A DNA stretch of 64,000 nt from Cliona cf. orientalis. Lineage: Eukaryota; Porifera; Demospongiae; Clionaida; Clionaidae. How positions within the stretch are numbered: the stretch's first letter is position 1; each line of letters opens with the position of its first letter. The notes beneath the pieces are model-generated. The model searched no databases. It had not been told where the DNA came from and was given only the letters and a program-made list of their open reading frames with translations. This document shows positions 22,545 through 33,036 of this stretch, piece by piece. Made by a program: the position numbers and the translations under genes. The stretch lies in contig OZ005693.1 in the NCBI GenBank assembly GCA_963930775.1, positions 7,376,006-7,440,005 on the forward strand. The letters run 5' to 3'.

Positions 22545-24308
22545 ATGATGCATGAATATATTCCACTAGTCAGGATGAGGATAGCAATGAGTCTTTATCA
22601 GGAGCTAGTTCTATGTTTTGTTATTTCTATAGTTGTCCCTTTCAGTGGGGCTCAGTTTCCTCCCCCTCCAAAATCGGCTCCTCTTGGAGTTGAGGTAGGA
22701 GCAAGACCACAGGCATTTTGTGATGCTGTGAAAGAGTCAAGGCCATTTATTGATGAACAGGGCAAAGCTGTTGATGTAGATGAAAGTGGGTGGCCTAAAG
22801 CCGATGGAAAGATGGTTGTGTTTGATCTCCGTCCCGCATTTGCCTGGGCTCCGCCTATTGATGATCCACAGAAGAAAATTCCTCAAAACCTTGATGGTAT
22901 TTGGAAACTAAATTTTTCAGGAATTGCAAATGTCTCCATTGCTGATGGCTCTTTCAGTGGCTCAATCACTAACGTACAATTTGACAACACGACTAATATC
23001 ACCACTGCAGACATCAACTATCCTAAAGGAGAAGCATTGATGGTGTTGTACTTCAATAACACTCAGCGCACACCAGCTGACCCCAAAGGAAGTGGAGTGG
23101 TGAACATATCCATCATAGCACCTTATTGCGACCAGAAAAATCCAACTCTCTTTAATCCAATGCTAATTAAAGCACTACAGCCTTTTGACCATCTCCGGTT
23201 TATGGGTGTGCTAGGAACCAACTATCAGGCTGGCTATTATGGTGATACTGGAAATCACATAATTTCTTGGGATCAACGGTCATTTCCAAATGATTCAGTA
23301 GCAACAGGATGGAGTGATCTACGACTAGGAAAGCATGGCTGGCCATGGGAGTATGTTATTTTGCTAGCTAATGAAGTGAATAAGAATATATGGATCAACA
23401 TACCAGTCTCTGCCAGTGGTTGCCTACCCTATCCTGAACCTAACTGTGAGCAAGACACAAGCTCTTACGTATACCAATTAGCACTGCTCTTAAAGAGTGG
23501 CAATGACTATACTGGTAACAAAGGACTAAGTAATAATCTTAAAATCTACATTGAACATAGTAATGAAGTGTGGAATTTTGGCTTTACCCAATACATATGG
23601 AATAAGCTCAATGCTATTGACCGAGTAAAAAAAGACCCCAAACTATCTATTGCATTTAATAGCACTGACCAGGAAGAATGGGCTAGACGAAATCATTACT
23701 TAAGGCTAATGGAAATAGGGAAGGTGTTTGCTTCAGTTTTTGGATCCACAGCATACAATCGTAAATTTTATTTGATTTTTGCTGAATGGACCATCTTTCC
23801 TCAGCACTATGATGCCATTCTTAACTGGGCAAATATGGTATTTGGAGTTGCTCCTCGGAGTTATGTTTATGCTCTTGCTCAAACTCATTATTTCAGTGAT
23901 AGTGCAGCCCCTGCAAACGCTAATATTGAGCAAATATTGACTGCAATCAAGAACAGTAGTGACACTGCCTATGTTAACACATTAGAGATTGGTGAAATTG
24001 CAAGTGTTTGGGGACTAAAGCTTGCTGCGTATGAAGCAGGTCCAGGAATGAAAGTTGGAGACACAGCCAACATTGGCAATCGAATTGAAGCACAAAGAAA
24101 CCCAGAAATTAAGCAGATAGTTGTGGATGATATACTTAAGAATTGGTTCGGTTTGCCTCGACCTGGAGATCTCTACAACTATTTCTCCCTAGCTGGTGCC
24201 TATTCTCGCTATGGCTGCTGGGGAGCCACTGATGACCTCTCTGACCTCACCACACCAAAGTATCAGGCCATACTAGAAGTTACAAAGACGTTGCAGAGTA
24301 CCGGGTAG
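22545..24308 (+). CDS. Secreted bacterial-type glycoside-hydrolase-like protein
   Basis: Single-exon gene of 587 residues. The first Met is at 22,545, but MSLYQELVLC at residue 15 (22,587) gives a better signal peptide, with likely cleavage after FSGA before QFPPPP. The protein resembles bacterial clan-A (TIM-barrel) glycosidase-like proteins, as recalled from planctomycete and proteobacterial homologues. Evidence is LRFMGVLGTN, KHGWPWEYVILLANEV, IYIEHSNEVWN with Glu341 as likely acid/base, YLRLMEIGKVF, AAYEAGPG with Glu497 as candidate nucleophile, and a C-terminal SRYGCWGATDD. Many N-x-S/T sites fit secretion or a lysosomal lumen. The substrate cannot be named. It is divergent from transporter A3 and convergent with transporter B1 435 bp away. 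Bacterial-like sequence and lack of introns suggest horizontal transfer, which is unproven. Confidence 0.8.
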   Translation: MMHEYIPLVRMRIAMSLYQELVLCFVISIVVPFSGAQFPPPPKSAPLGVEVGARPQAFCDAVKESRPFIDEQGKAVDVDESGWPKADGKMVVFDLRPAFAWAPPIDDPQKKIPQNLDGIWKLNFSGIANVSIADGSFSGSITNVQFDNTTNITTADINYPKGEALMVLYFNNTQRTPADPKGSGVVNISIIAPYCDQKNPTLFNPMLIKALQPFDHLRFMGVLGTNYQAGYYGDTGNHIISWDQRSFPNDSVATGWSDLRLGKHGWPWEYVILLANEVNKNIWINIPVSASGCLPYPEPNCEQDTSSYVYQLALLLKSGNDYTGNKGLSNNLKIYIEHSNEVWNFGFTQYIWNKLNAIDRVKKDPKLSIAFNSTDQEEWARRNHYLRLMEIGKVFASVFGSTAYNRKFYLIFAEWTIFPQHYDAILNWANMVFGVAPRSYVYALAQTHYFSDSAAPANANIEQILTAIKNSSDTAYVNTLEIGEIASVWGLKLAAYEAGPGMKVGDTANIGNRIEAQRNPEIKQIVVDDILKNWFGLPRPGDLYNYFSLAGAYSRYGCWGATDDLSDLTTPKYQAILEVTKTLQSTG

Positions 24309-24743
24309 AGGCATAACAGGCTGCTGTTGAGTTTATGTGGCATATTAGCTTGTTCTTTTTGGATTGTGGTTCATAATAAATCCGTATTTTGTACTGAAGT
24401 TTCCCTGCCGTACATTCAATGTATATATCCAATTTAGTATTGATGGGAGTAGTGCAGTATTAATAACTCAGATTTGCAGAGAACGCAGAGTGTAGGTATA
24501 GTCATGAGTCATCAGAGTCATTGGGCTCATTTTAATTATGCTGGTGCATGAATCGTTCATTATCACAACATGAAGAGTACATTGAGCATAATATTGTATT
24601 ATCTTTAAGTGCATACAACTTTAACGACAACACTAATTTAAAGTTACATGTATGCTATAGCATTACAATTTGGGAAGTTTATGAACTGATATATGTTACT
24701 ACAACTTAACTTTATGATGATAAAAAGTGTTGTTTGATCACTT
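24309..24743. other. Convergent 3' region between hydrolase and transporter B1
   Basis: This holds both 3' UTRs. AATAAATCC near 24,376 could act as the polyadenylation signal for the hydrolase. The block recurs downstream of the broken hydrolases at 42,609-43,062 and 60,530-61,224. Confidence 0.5.
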
Positions 24744-26492
24744 TTAAGAATTGCTGGATGAATTACCTGGCTGTGTGAGATAGCGGCCGTATACTTCTTC
24801 GATTTCCTGTTGACTAAAATTTTCATGATCCCTTTTTCTGTATTTGTATCGTTTAACTGTTATTATGAATAGTGTCAGACCACCCAGCCCAATAATACTG
24901 GTAATGAATAAGTGAATAAATCCGCAACTGACCACTGTAGGCATCTGGGTCCAATGCTGATTGAAGGAGAGAGGAAGGGTGAGAATATACCCAACTAGTT
25001 GAAAGAAGCCTTGAATGGCAAAGAAAATGCCAACTAGGAGACCTTTCATGGAGTGAGGGCTCTGAGCTGAGATGAATTCTAAAGTAGAAGTAGTGACAAT
25101 CAGTGGGCCAATTCCAAGGAGTATACTTGGTGGAATTAGTACTGACCAGTGCATGTTAAGAGCCCGATATTTCAGCTTGTATTTATCCTTAGTTATTTGA
25201 AACATGCATGGGGGTTCAGTCACATTCACTGGTGTTTCCAGAGTTGAATGGCCTACCACATCAATTACTAGCATGGTCATAATTCCTAAAAGACTAACAA
25301 TAATTCCAAACCCTAAACGCCTGAAGATTTTGGGCATATTCTTGCGTAGCACAGAGAAGACGATCCATATGTAAAACGGCCATAGTAGTGCTGGCATTGC
25401 CGCTTCCAAACTTCCATCTTTCAACATTACTGTCCACAGAGCAGTTGCACTGCATGGTGAATCTGGTGTTGGGCTTGTGTGAAGAGCAAAAAGGGGAAAG
25501 ATATAAACTGTTGCTGGTAATAGGAGAGTGTACACTGGTCCTAATGCTAGTAATACGGAGAGTATCCTGAACAAAGTTTTGACATTTTCAACTTCCTCTG
25601 TCGTAAAGGGTCCACCATATCTCTCTTTAGCAAAATCTAATCGAGTTGGATTATCAATACCCGAGTATGTAAAAGCACTGCGTTGCAGAGGATATTTATT
25701 TTTTCTAGCAAAGTGAAGTACCTTAATGACTGTCTTGTAAGGATTAGATAGTCCTGGCTGAATATTGAACCACTGCTGTTTCCACCAACTGATGGCTAGT
25801 GTTGTAATTAGGATGGCCGTGATAACTCCAAGGACCAATCCCATGAATATGATCGTTTTTCTTCTTAATGAAGGACAACTCAAGAAACTTTCTCCTGTTA
25901 CTATCAGAAGAGGACCGATGCTGAATGCCCACGTAGCATAGTGAATGTAGAGCCCAAGATAATGACTTGGAGCATCTAGTAACTGATCCAGTCCAAATTG
26001 TATAAAATTTGATTGATACCCTACTAAGCCAATAGTGAACAGGAGCAGTGCAAGAATCACCAAAGCACCACCTCCTTTTATGAATGCTGATGCTGTTCCA
26101 TAGTGCATAATGATTGCTGTCAGATATAGAACACATACCAGTATTAATGAAAGAAAGATACAAAGTAGGCTTATCATGATGATGCGGAAACGTCCGAAAC
26201 AGACATCTGCCATAAATCCACCAAGGGGGTAGAACATCATTACGACAGCAATTATCGTGAAAGGTATTGAATCCAGCACAACAAAAGCAGAATTTGAATG
26301 CTTTGAACCAGCTACTGCTACTATCACTCCAGAGAGAAAAATGATGTATATTGCACCAACCACAGCTGTCCAGAGGATAATGAGTGTAGTGGCCTTGGAT
26401 GGAAGGCAGAGATGTTTAGCTGGACATAATATGGAAGCTCCTGGGAGCTTATGGCTGGAGGGCTGTAGCAAGGGTCTCTCTTCATCTGACAT
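24744..26492 (-). CDS. POT/PTR (SLC15)-like transporter, subfamily B, intact copy
   Basis: Single-exon, 582 residues from MSDEERPLL. It is a clear but distant paralogue of the A group: GGFMADVCFGRFR (MFS loop), GYQSNFIQFGLDQLLDAP, LQRSAFTYSG, RYGGPFTTEEVENVKT and EFISAQSPHSMKGLLVG. A shorter loop lies between TM9 and TM10. ExxER is missing from TM1, as in subfamily A. The N-terminal EERPLL is again an acidic dileucine-type signal, found independently of the A sequence around it. The C-terminal tail keeps FSQQEIEEVYGRYL, parallel to the A group. It is the only undamaged B copy in the window and is tail-to-tail with the hydrolase gene. Confidence 0.87.
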   Translation of the reverse strand: MSDEERPLLQPSSHKLPGASILCPAKHLCLPSKATTLIILWTAVVGAIYIIFLSGVIVAVAGSKHSNSAFVVLDSIPFTIIAVVMMFYPLGGFMADVCFGRFRIIMISLLCIFLSLILVCVLYLTAIIMHYGTASAFIKGGGALVILALLLFTIGLVGYQSNFIQFGLDQLLDAPSHYLGLYIHYATWAFSIGPLLIVTGESFLSCPSLRRKTIIFMGLVLGVITAILITTLAISWWKQQWFNIQPGLSNPYKTVIKVLHFARKNKYPLQRSAFTYSGIDNPTRLDFAKERYGGPFTTEEVENVKTLFRILSVLLALGPVYTLLLPATVYIFPLFALHTSPTPDSPCSATALWTVMLKDGSLEAAMPALLWPFYIWIVFSVLRKNMPKIFRRLGFGIIVSLLGIMTMLVIDVVGHSTLETPVNVTEPPCMFQITKDKYKLKYRALNMHWSVLIPPSILLGIGPLIVTTSTLEFISAQSPHSMKGLLVGIFFAIQGFFQLVGYILTLPLSFNQHWTQMPTVVSCGFIHLFITSIIGLGGLTLFIITVKRYKYRKRDHENFSQQEIEEVYGRYLTQPGNSSSNS

Positions 26493-27486
26493 AATCTCTT
26501 CTTTATCTTGCTGCTTGTCCAGGAACTATAGCTTATACTATTAGAGAATTATAATTTTCACAGCTTCAAGTGAGAAACAAATAATGTTATGGTTTGCATG
26601 TATTATGGTTTTCAGGTAGCACTTAGCTAGGAATAGTTTACATGATAACGTCAGAGTACAAAACCTGTCAGTTTATTAATAATGTCACTCTAGCTCTAAA
26701 GTTATTACTATCATTGATTCTGCTATCAGCCAAGTAGCATAAAACGATCAATCTCAATAATATTATTATCAATATTCAGTTAAGGCTTACCAGGGTATCA
26801 ATCAGATCTATTGCATTTGCTGTGCATTTGATCATGCCAAGGTGATATCAAAATTAATGCACATGCACAAACAGGAACAGCTAACTTAAAACATTCATTA
26901 TTGGTGAATGCATGCCATGGAAACAGTTTCTGCATATGGTGTGTACGATATGACTTGTATATACTATGATAACACCACACTTCAAAATTAATAAACTGTT
27001 ACATATACTTTAGTAGTGTATTTGAAAATAACCCTATATAGCTGCATACCTAATTGATAGCACTTGTGAACAGTAGCTAGCTAGTGAATAATAAACAAAA
27101 CAATACTTGCTCATTCATGCCACGGTACCATGTGGAATGAGCATGACCTTGTGTTGTTAATACTCGGCCATGTGGTAGACAAATAAGGTTCTTTACTTGT
27201 TATCGTACAATATCATGCTGAGCTAGTTATTATGTGGGTTCCAATGCTGCACGTAGATTATTGGCTCTATTATACATGTAGTAATGATTTAGAGCCCGAG
27301 GTGTCAAAGCGACCATGGTACCAATAGTCAGTGTGACATGAAAAGAAGGACCCATGCTAACTTGTAAGAAGCTTAAGGTTTACCACTAGATCTTGGAGTC
27401 CATGTAAAGTACTATTGTGCTTGCCATTTATGCCACAGTGATGTAATTTTTATTATGTACCATTATTGGCATCCGTGGTGTGTAGC
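26493..27486. repeat. 5' flank of transporter B1, duplicated at the right end of the window
   Basis: Nearly the whole segment recurs upstream of the broken B copy at about 62,979-63,960 (for example GCTTACCAGGGTATCAAT and GAGCCCGAGGTGTCAAAGCG). It includes the B promoter but no other gene. The similarity ends at the MITE at 27,487 and resumes after it. Confidence 0.7.
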
Positions 27487-27889
27487 TACCGTAGAAACTG
27501 GTTGTTAAGCGCTGCTCGCTATTAAGCGCATACTTTTTATTAAGCGCATAGTTTTGTGCGAGCTTTACCGCTCTTTGTTAGGCCGGCGCATATGCCCAGC
27601 AAGCCACCTGAACGACGAGCAATCTGTTACACGAGCCCAGAAAGAAGGCTAGAAGTAGGCTGGAGAAGGAAACGTCGACGTCGAAAGTATGCTCCCTGGT
27701 CGCTTCTTGGCCACCGTTGTAGGCCTTTCTATACCCTCGATACGTTCTTTATGCGTGCCCCACCTACCGTGTTTTAGCACTTTTAATTAAGCGCATGCTT
27801 CCTGTTAAGCGCATACTTTTTGTTAAGCGCATATTTTCTTGCTGCCGCGTGTTATAAGCGCATGCGCTTAACAACCAGTTTCTACGGTA
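27487..27889. mobile_element. MITE family 2, copy 2 (uninterrupted)
   Basis: A 403-bp TA-flanked element with about 34-bp terminal inverted repeats (TACCGTAGAAACTGGTTGTT against AACAACCAGTTTCTACGGTA). The duplicated flank at 63,951-63,980 has no element and carries a single TA (GTGTGTAGCTATCTGACCTG). That gives a direct empty-site proof of insertion and of the TA target duplication. It carries an exact GCGCATGCGC at 27,858-27,867. Confidence 0.92.
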
Positions 27890-29458
27890 TATCTGACCTG
27901 CAATTAGATCCCAGGCAGTTGATAACTATGACCTTCATATTCATTAATGTCATGAGTCAAATGCAAACCTTGACACGGAAAACGGCTCATGAGATTGATG
28001 AAGCTGAGTTGATGATTTTCACATTTGGGATTGGAGAGGCTGAGAATGCTGTTTGTGGAATGAAATAATAGTTTCATGAGCCAGGGATGACTAGATTTGG
28101 CATTGTCTGCAAAATGGAGATGGTAGCTATAACGTGGTGTACCACTGTGCTGCTGGTTGGCTGAAGCTGACATAGCTCAGTACAAAAACATAGCATTAGC
28201 CTGTCATGGTGGCACTGTGTGCTATACCAACCAGCCGCACTTAGCTAGCTAGGCTAACAATTGCAGATGATGAGATTAATGAATCTAGGGGGATGGTGGG
28301 AATAGGTTCACTTCATGGGAAGTCCTACAATAGAATAATATTATGATATCTATATACCATTTTAACCAGCCACTCTGCAATGACATTGTGCATAGTCATC
28401 TTCCTTCTGATTCATAGTTTGTTGTATGAAGATAATTATGATAGCATGTGTAATGGCACTTCCATGTTATTGTTCCAGCTGTCAGGTGTTCAACCAAGTG
28501 TTGAGGGTTTTCAGACTCAATAGCCATTCAAGCTACAATATTGTTTAGTGTGCTGCTCAGTATATACTTGAGTCTTGCACCAAGGTTTTGTATCATAGTC
28601 CTGTTTTGATATAGCTAATCATCAACCTAGTACCCAAGAATTGGAGGCTATACTGTGAGGGAAGTTGATTTGATGTCGGCACCACAGTGCAGACACCACA
28701 TCAGGATTTACGTTGTTGTTGCTATGAGCACTCAACAACACTGCTGTGCAAGTGTAACAATAGTCTCTTCCCCTGTAGCCTCGAGCCCCTCCCCCAAACC
28801 CTTTACTCCCTTTAGATATAGCTATTGCCATGAAACACACCAAGGGTTTTGTGCTTGAGAGAGCTCTAGTTAAAGTATGTAATCAACCATAGCATATATA
28901 GGTACACTGACGATCATCACTTCAAGTAGTGCAGATTGTACAGCAAGTGCCATCAGACAATTTTGCCCTGCAACAGTATGACATGGCATAATTATGCTTA
29001 ATGCTTATGTGTATCTTAGATAACTGTCGAACAGCCTCACGAATAAAGACCCAGTGGGCACCTTGCATTAGCCTAAATGGGGGTGGGCTGACATTTGGGG
29101 TATTGTAAAATGCAAAATGGTGTAAAAGCACCTTGTACTAGTATTTAAACCATGGTATAGCGGTGTAAGTTTTGGCTTGTAATGTGTAGCTAATAACCAA
29201 ATTCACCACATCCTGATGCTGCTCTTTCAAATAGATTATCGACCTTAAGAGGCACAGTGAATATTATAGTGGTAGCTATACATTGTTTTGCCAAAGATAG
29301 CATCTGCAACGTGATTATTGTGAGTGAATTGTGCATTATAATTATATTATGGAAAATATTCTCAAAAAACGTTACTATTACATGTGTTTACCCAACCCTT
29401 AATTAATTTTGGTACACAAACTACTATACTGTAGTGGTAGCAAGACATAGTTTCATTT
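27890..29458. other. Module boundary: B1 distal flank, then A4 3' flank; no gene
   Basis: The first part continues the B1 upstream sequence. From about 28,540 the sequence resembles 13,200-13,560 and from about 28,920 the A-type 3' flank. Short open frames here have no recognisable motifs. Confidence 0.5.
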
Positions 29459-30031
29459 TTATGTTGTATAGTCACTATCTGAATCATCATCAGTAGTTAT
29501 TATATTGGGGACATGTACAAGATAGCGTGAGTACACCTCCTCAAGGTCTCTTTGACGGAATAAGATATCATCTCTCTCCCTGTACTTGTATTTCTTAGCT
29601 GAAAAGATTAACCACTTAATAAAACAAAGCCTAGGTATACAGAGCAACAGCTTATTACAGATAGGAGAGTTAGAGGCCATGGTTGAGTGAGAGAGACGGG
29701 AAGGATGGCAGTTATTCCAATGAGTTGAAATATACCTTGAATAGCAAAAAACACCCCAACTAATAGTCCCTTCATTGAGTGTGGGCTCTGAGCTGAGATG
29801 AATTCTATAGTTGCAGTCGTGATCAAAAGTGGTCCAGTTCCAAGAAAAAAACTAGGTGCTATGAGAACACTCCAGTGCATGTTTAGAGGATTGTATTCCA
29901 GTGTGTAATTATATTTGTCAATTTGAAACATACACTGGGTAACTGTGTTATGAGATTGCTCAATTCCATTTCCTGTCTTTGAGTGTCCTACCATGTCAAT
30001 TATGAGCATACTGATTACTCCAAGAAGAGAC
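29459..30031 (-). pseudogene. Truncated subfamily A transporter (A4)
   Basis: Only the C-terminal part, about 190-200 residues, remains. From the break it reads SLLGVISMLIIDMVGHSKTG through EFISAQSPHSMKG to VISCCSVYLGFVLL. Then about 19 nucleotides are missing around 29,600-29,620, which shifts the frame before SAKKYKYRERDD and the IEEVYSRYL-type tail (LEEVYSRYL here). At 30,031 homology to the other A copies stops abruptly and unrelated sequence begins, so TM1-8 are lost. The A-type 3' flank is still attached. Confidence 0.88.
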
Positions 30032-31393
30032 ATGGGCATCCCCTATAGTGTTGGTGAAAAAGGAAGATGGCTCTACTCGATTCTGTATGTACTTAAAGAC
30101 AATACAATATTATGCTATTTTATGTGTCCTTGCGTGTATGCAAAATTATTATATATAAAAAAGGTATCTTCTGTGTGAAACAGTGTGAGCAATGCATGCA
30201 CATGTGGACGGGCAAGTATTATATTGGATACTTGAGGCAGCTTTTTTGTTCTCAGTTCAACACAATTCAGACTTGGACCATCAAACGTGATCACCACATT
30301 TAGTTCAATGCCTACATTCTTAAACCAGAGAGTAGTTAGCTGGATACATAGTTGAGGTGTCTTCTGTGTGATCCAAGAAATGAGAATTGCAGAGTAGCTA
30401 CAAGACGTATTAACTTTGATGATGTCTCTGTTGATCGAAATACTTTAAATCCACAATATGTACCATCACACAACAGCTATATGTGATTGTAGCATGGCCC
30501 AATTGCAAGCTCTCAAAATACCGGAAGAAGATAGTGGGAGTTCATGACATAATCTATAGAGTACTTTGTTAATGTAGCTAGATGGGATAAAGGAAGGATA
30601 TTATTACGTTGTGTCTAATACAGTCATGGTGAAAGGTAGCTAAGGTTCATTATTATATTATTATTATCCATGACATTGTGAATGTAAGTGATGCAACCAT
30701 TGGCCTTGGATTCGGGCTTGGGTTTGGGTTTGCACAGCACTGCAATGCCATGCGTCAGTTAATCACCAATTATTATTAAAACAATAGTGGTATCAGACTA
30801 CTAGGCTAGAGTAATGTTAGGCTGCTAGCGTGTGCAATCTATAGTCATCGTATCGTCAGAGAAGATGCAGATGGATGTTACGTACCATTGAATCGAGCGA
30901 TTGTGATGTAACTGGGGTATGCGACGTTACCCTACCATCCAGCGTCCACGAATTTGATATAGCTAGCCAATATATCACTGGCGGACAATAATGACCTCAA
31001 CTTAACGGATTTGTTTGCACACACCGATCGCAATTCATTTCAACTCATACCAACCCGCAGAAAGGACACGTGGCTCTAGTGTCTAATGTCCCAAGGAGAC
31101 ACCCTACTCTTAAACTAGTGCAGTACGTCCCCGGGGACATACTGCCCTAGGGTACAGTGTCCGGGGGGACAACTTTAGGGGGTCATGTGAACGTAGAAAA
31201 ACTCGCAATTCGCAATTAATAGATACTCGCAATTAAAGCCCGACCTACGGTATATGTGCTGATAAAAACACATTCATGAAGTAAGCATTCACTCTACATC
31301 TACACCATTATTAAACTCTATATACAAAATTTTGGATACTCTGCAATTAATACCTAAAATTATCCAATAAATCTCGACAGAATTGGAGACCAC
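30032..31393. other. No gene recognised
   Basis: Unique-looking AT-rich sequence, with a short GC-rich patch near 31,110-31,180 containing GTCCCCGGGGAC. Nothing coding could be supported. Confidence 0.5.
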
Positions 31394-31745
31394 ATGCCTG
31401 ACAAATTGGCCATTCACCTTCCCAGCTCTCTTACTGCTAAGGCCATATATGAAAGGATGAGAGAGGAGCGTGGAGTAGAAAATGTGATCAGTCAGCCTCA
31501 ATTCTATAACCTCTTCCGTGAATTCTTTCCTCATGTTGTCATACCCTCCGTACGTGAAAATTATTAATTTTAGTTATTATCACATGTACAATGTCATTCT
31601 GTTGAACAACACCAATACAATAGGAGAATAGATTTGCAGAATGTGATACATGCTCACTTATGAAAGACGAGAAAGAAAAAAACAATGAACCCGGAGAGAA
31701 GGAAAATGCTGCAAAAGCTGCTTGGCGGTCACCTGGAACTTCAAA
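31394..31745 (+). pseudogene. Fragment of a multi-copy transposase-like gene
   Basis: A first exon-like frame from ATG 31,394 reads MPDKLAIHLPSSLTAKAIYE, then QFYNLFREFFPHVVIPS, to a GTACGT donor-like site at 31,550. A second piece from about 31,640 reads CDTCSLMKDEKEKNNEPGEK and then AAWRSPGTSK. A KFPHV-type phrase followed by CxxC and L-K is typical, from memory, of repetitive metazoan transposase-like proteins. The two pieces do not join in phase at the obvious splice sites, and the catalytic part is absent. Confidence 0.4.
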
Positions 31746-31870
31746 GGTTATTAACTCATACCAGTATCATGATTGTGCATGCGGATTGAGTAACTACGGG
31801 TCAACAATCGTTATTATTTTGCATACACTATTGCAGTCAAGAGAGATAGCATTATTACAAACATAGAACT

Positions 31871-32145
31871 AACCAGGTATGCTGCGCAGTGAATGGTGTG
31901 GTAGGTTCAGAAATTTCAGAACTATATAGTGTGCAGTGAATGGTGTGGTAGGTTCAGAAATTTGGGTATGCAGTGATTGGTGTGGTAGGTTCAGAAATTT
32001 CTGAGCTAACCATGCAGGTATAATTATAGTGAAAGATGTGGTAGGTTCAGAAATTTCTGAACTAACCAGGTATGCAGTGAATGGTGTGTTAGGTTCAGAA
32101 ATTTCTGAACTAAGTGAATGGTGTGGTAGATTCAGAAATTTCTGT
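31871..32145. repeat. Minisatellite with GTGTGGTAGGTTCAGAAATT units
   Basis: About six imperfect copies of a unit containing GTGAATGGTGTGGTAGGTTC followed by AGAAATTTCTGAACTAA. Spacing varies between about 35 and 65 bases because of internal deletions. The AGAAATTTCT part is itself palindromic. No coding potential. Confidence 0.8.
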
Positions 32146-32644
32146 AAGCTACATATCGGATCCGTGCATCAAGTCAAACAATCACTATAATGAGAATGCG
32201 ATCACAGTTGAAGGATAGAAATAATTTGTACTAAATTTCACAAGAAGTGGTCAATTAAGTGGAAGAATTACTAGTAAAAGATATGAAGCTTCATAATGAT
32301 CTGTGTAGAAAAAGATTTAATGCAGTTTTTCCTCTGTTGAATATTCAGTGGTGAGATTAATCAAAGAATTGAACTTTTCTAGCATTCAAAGTGTATACTA
32401 GAATACTTATGTACCTGATTATTTTGAATTCTAACATGATAGTACTAGCTCAATGTGAACAAGTCTCTAAATAGTGCTTTTACTGACATATATCATAGTT
32501 AGGGTGATAATACATTTACTTCAATTATCTCCAAATGTTTCTATCATCTGAGGATGTGATCATAGAGGTAAGGAAATAAACATGAAAAATAAGGAAATTT
32601 CGGAAGATTTTAATATTATTTGCTGTCCCTAGCGGATTTATAAA

Positions 32645-32920
32645 TTCTCACTATTACTTAGAATGTGTTTTCAGTTTTTGTATCCACGGCATACAATTGT
32701 AAATATTTTTTTTATTTTTGCTGAATGGACCATCTTTCCTTAGCACTGTTATGGCATTCTTAACTGGGAATTTGGAGTTCTCCTCGGAGATAATTATGTC
32801 TATGCTCTCGTCCACACTTACTATTTCAGTGATAGTGCAGCCCCTGCAAACGCTAATGTTGAGCAAATATTAGCTGCAATCAAGAACAGTAGTGAGATTG
32901 GTGAAATTGCAAGTATTTGA
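32645..32920 (+). pseudogene. Broken hydrolase fragment joined to a B-transporter fragment
   Basis: Homologous to hydrolase residues about 397-488 (sequence near AEWTIFPQ, then YFSDSAAPANAN, then EIGEIAS), with frameshifts and a short internal deletion after AIKNSS. At 32,920 the homology jumps directly to antisense transporter-B sequence. The 5' half, the catalytic Glu341 region and the 3' end including Glu497 are missing. Confidence 0.8.
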
Positions 32921-33036
32921 ACATCATTACGACAGTAATTATCATGAAAGATTCTGAATCCAGCACAACAAAAGCAGAATATGAATGCCTCAATTGAACC
33001 AGTTACTGCTAGTATCATTCAAGAGAGAAAATTGCA
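32921..33036 (-). pseudogene. Transporter B N-terminal fragment (TM1-2 region)
   Basis: About 115 bases match the intact B gene around 26,237-26,342 (ACATCATTACGACAG, then GAATCCAGCACAACAAAAGC, then AGAGAGAAAA). The rest of the B gene is gone. Placed next to the hydrolase fragment, it shows a deletion of roughly 2.2 kb within a former GH-B unit. Confidence 0.78.
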
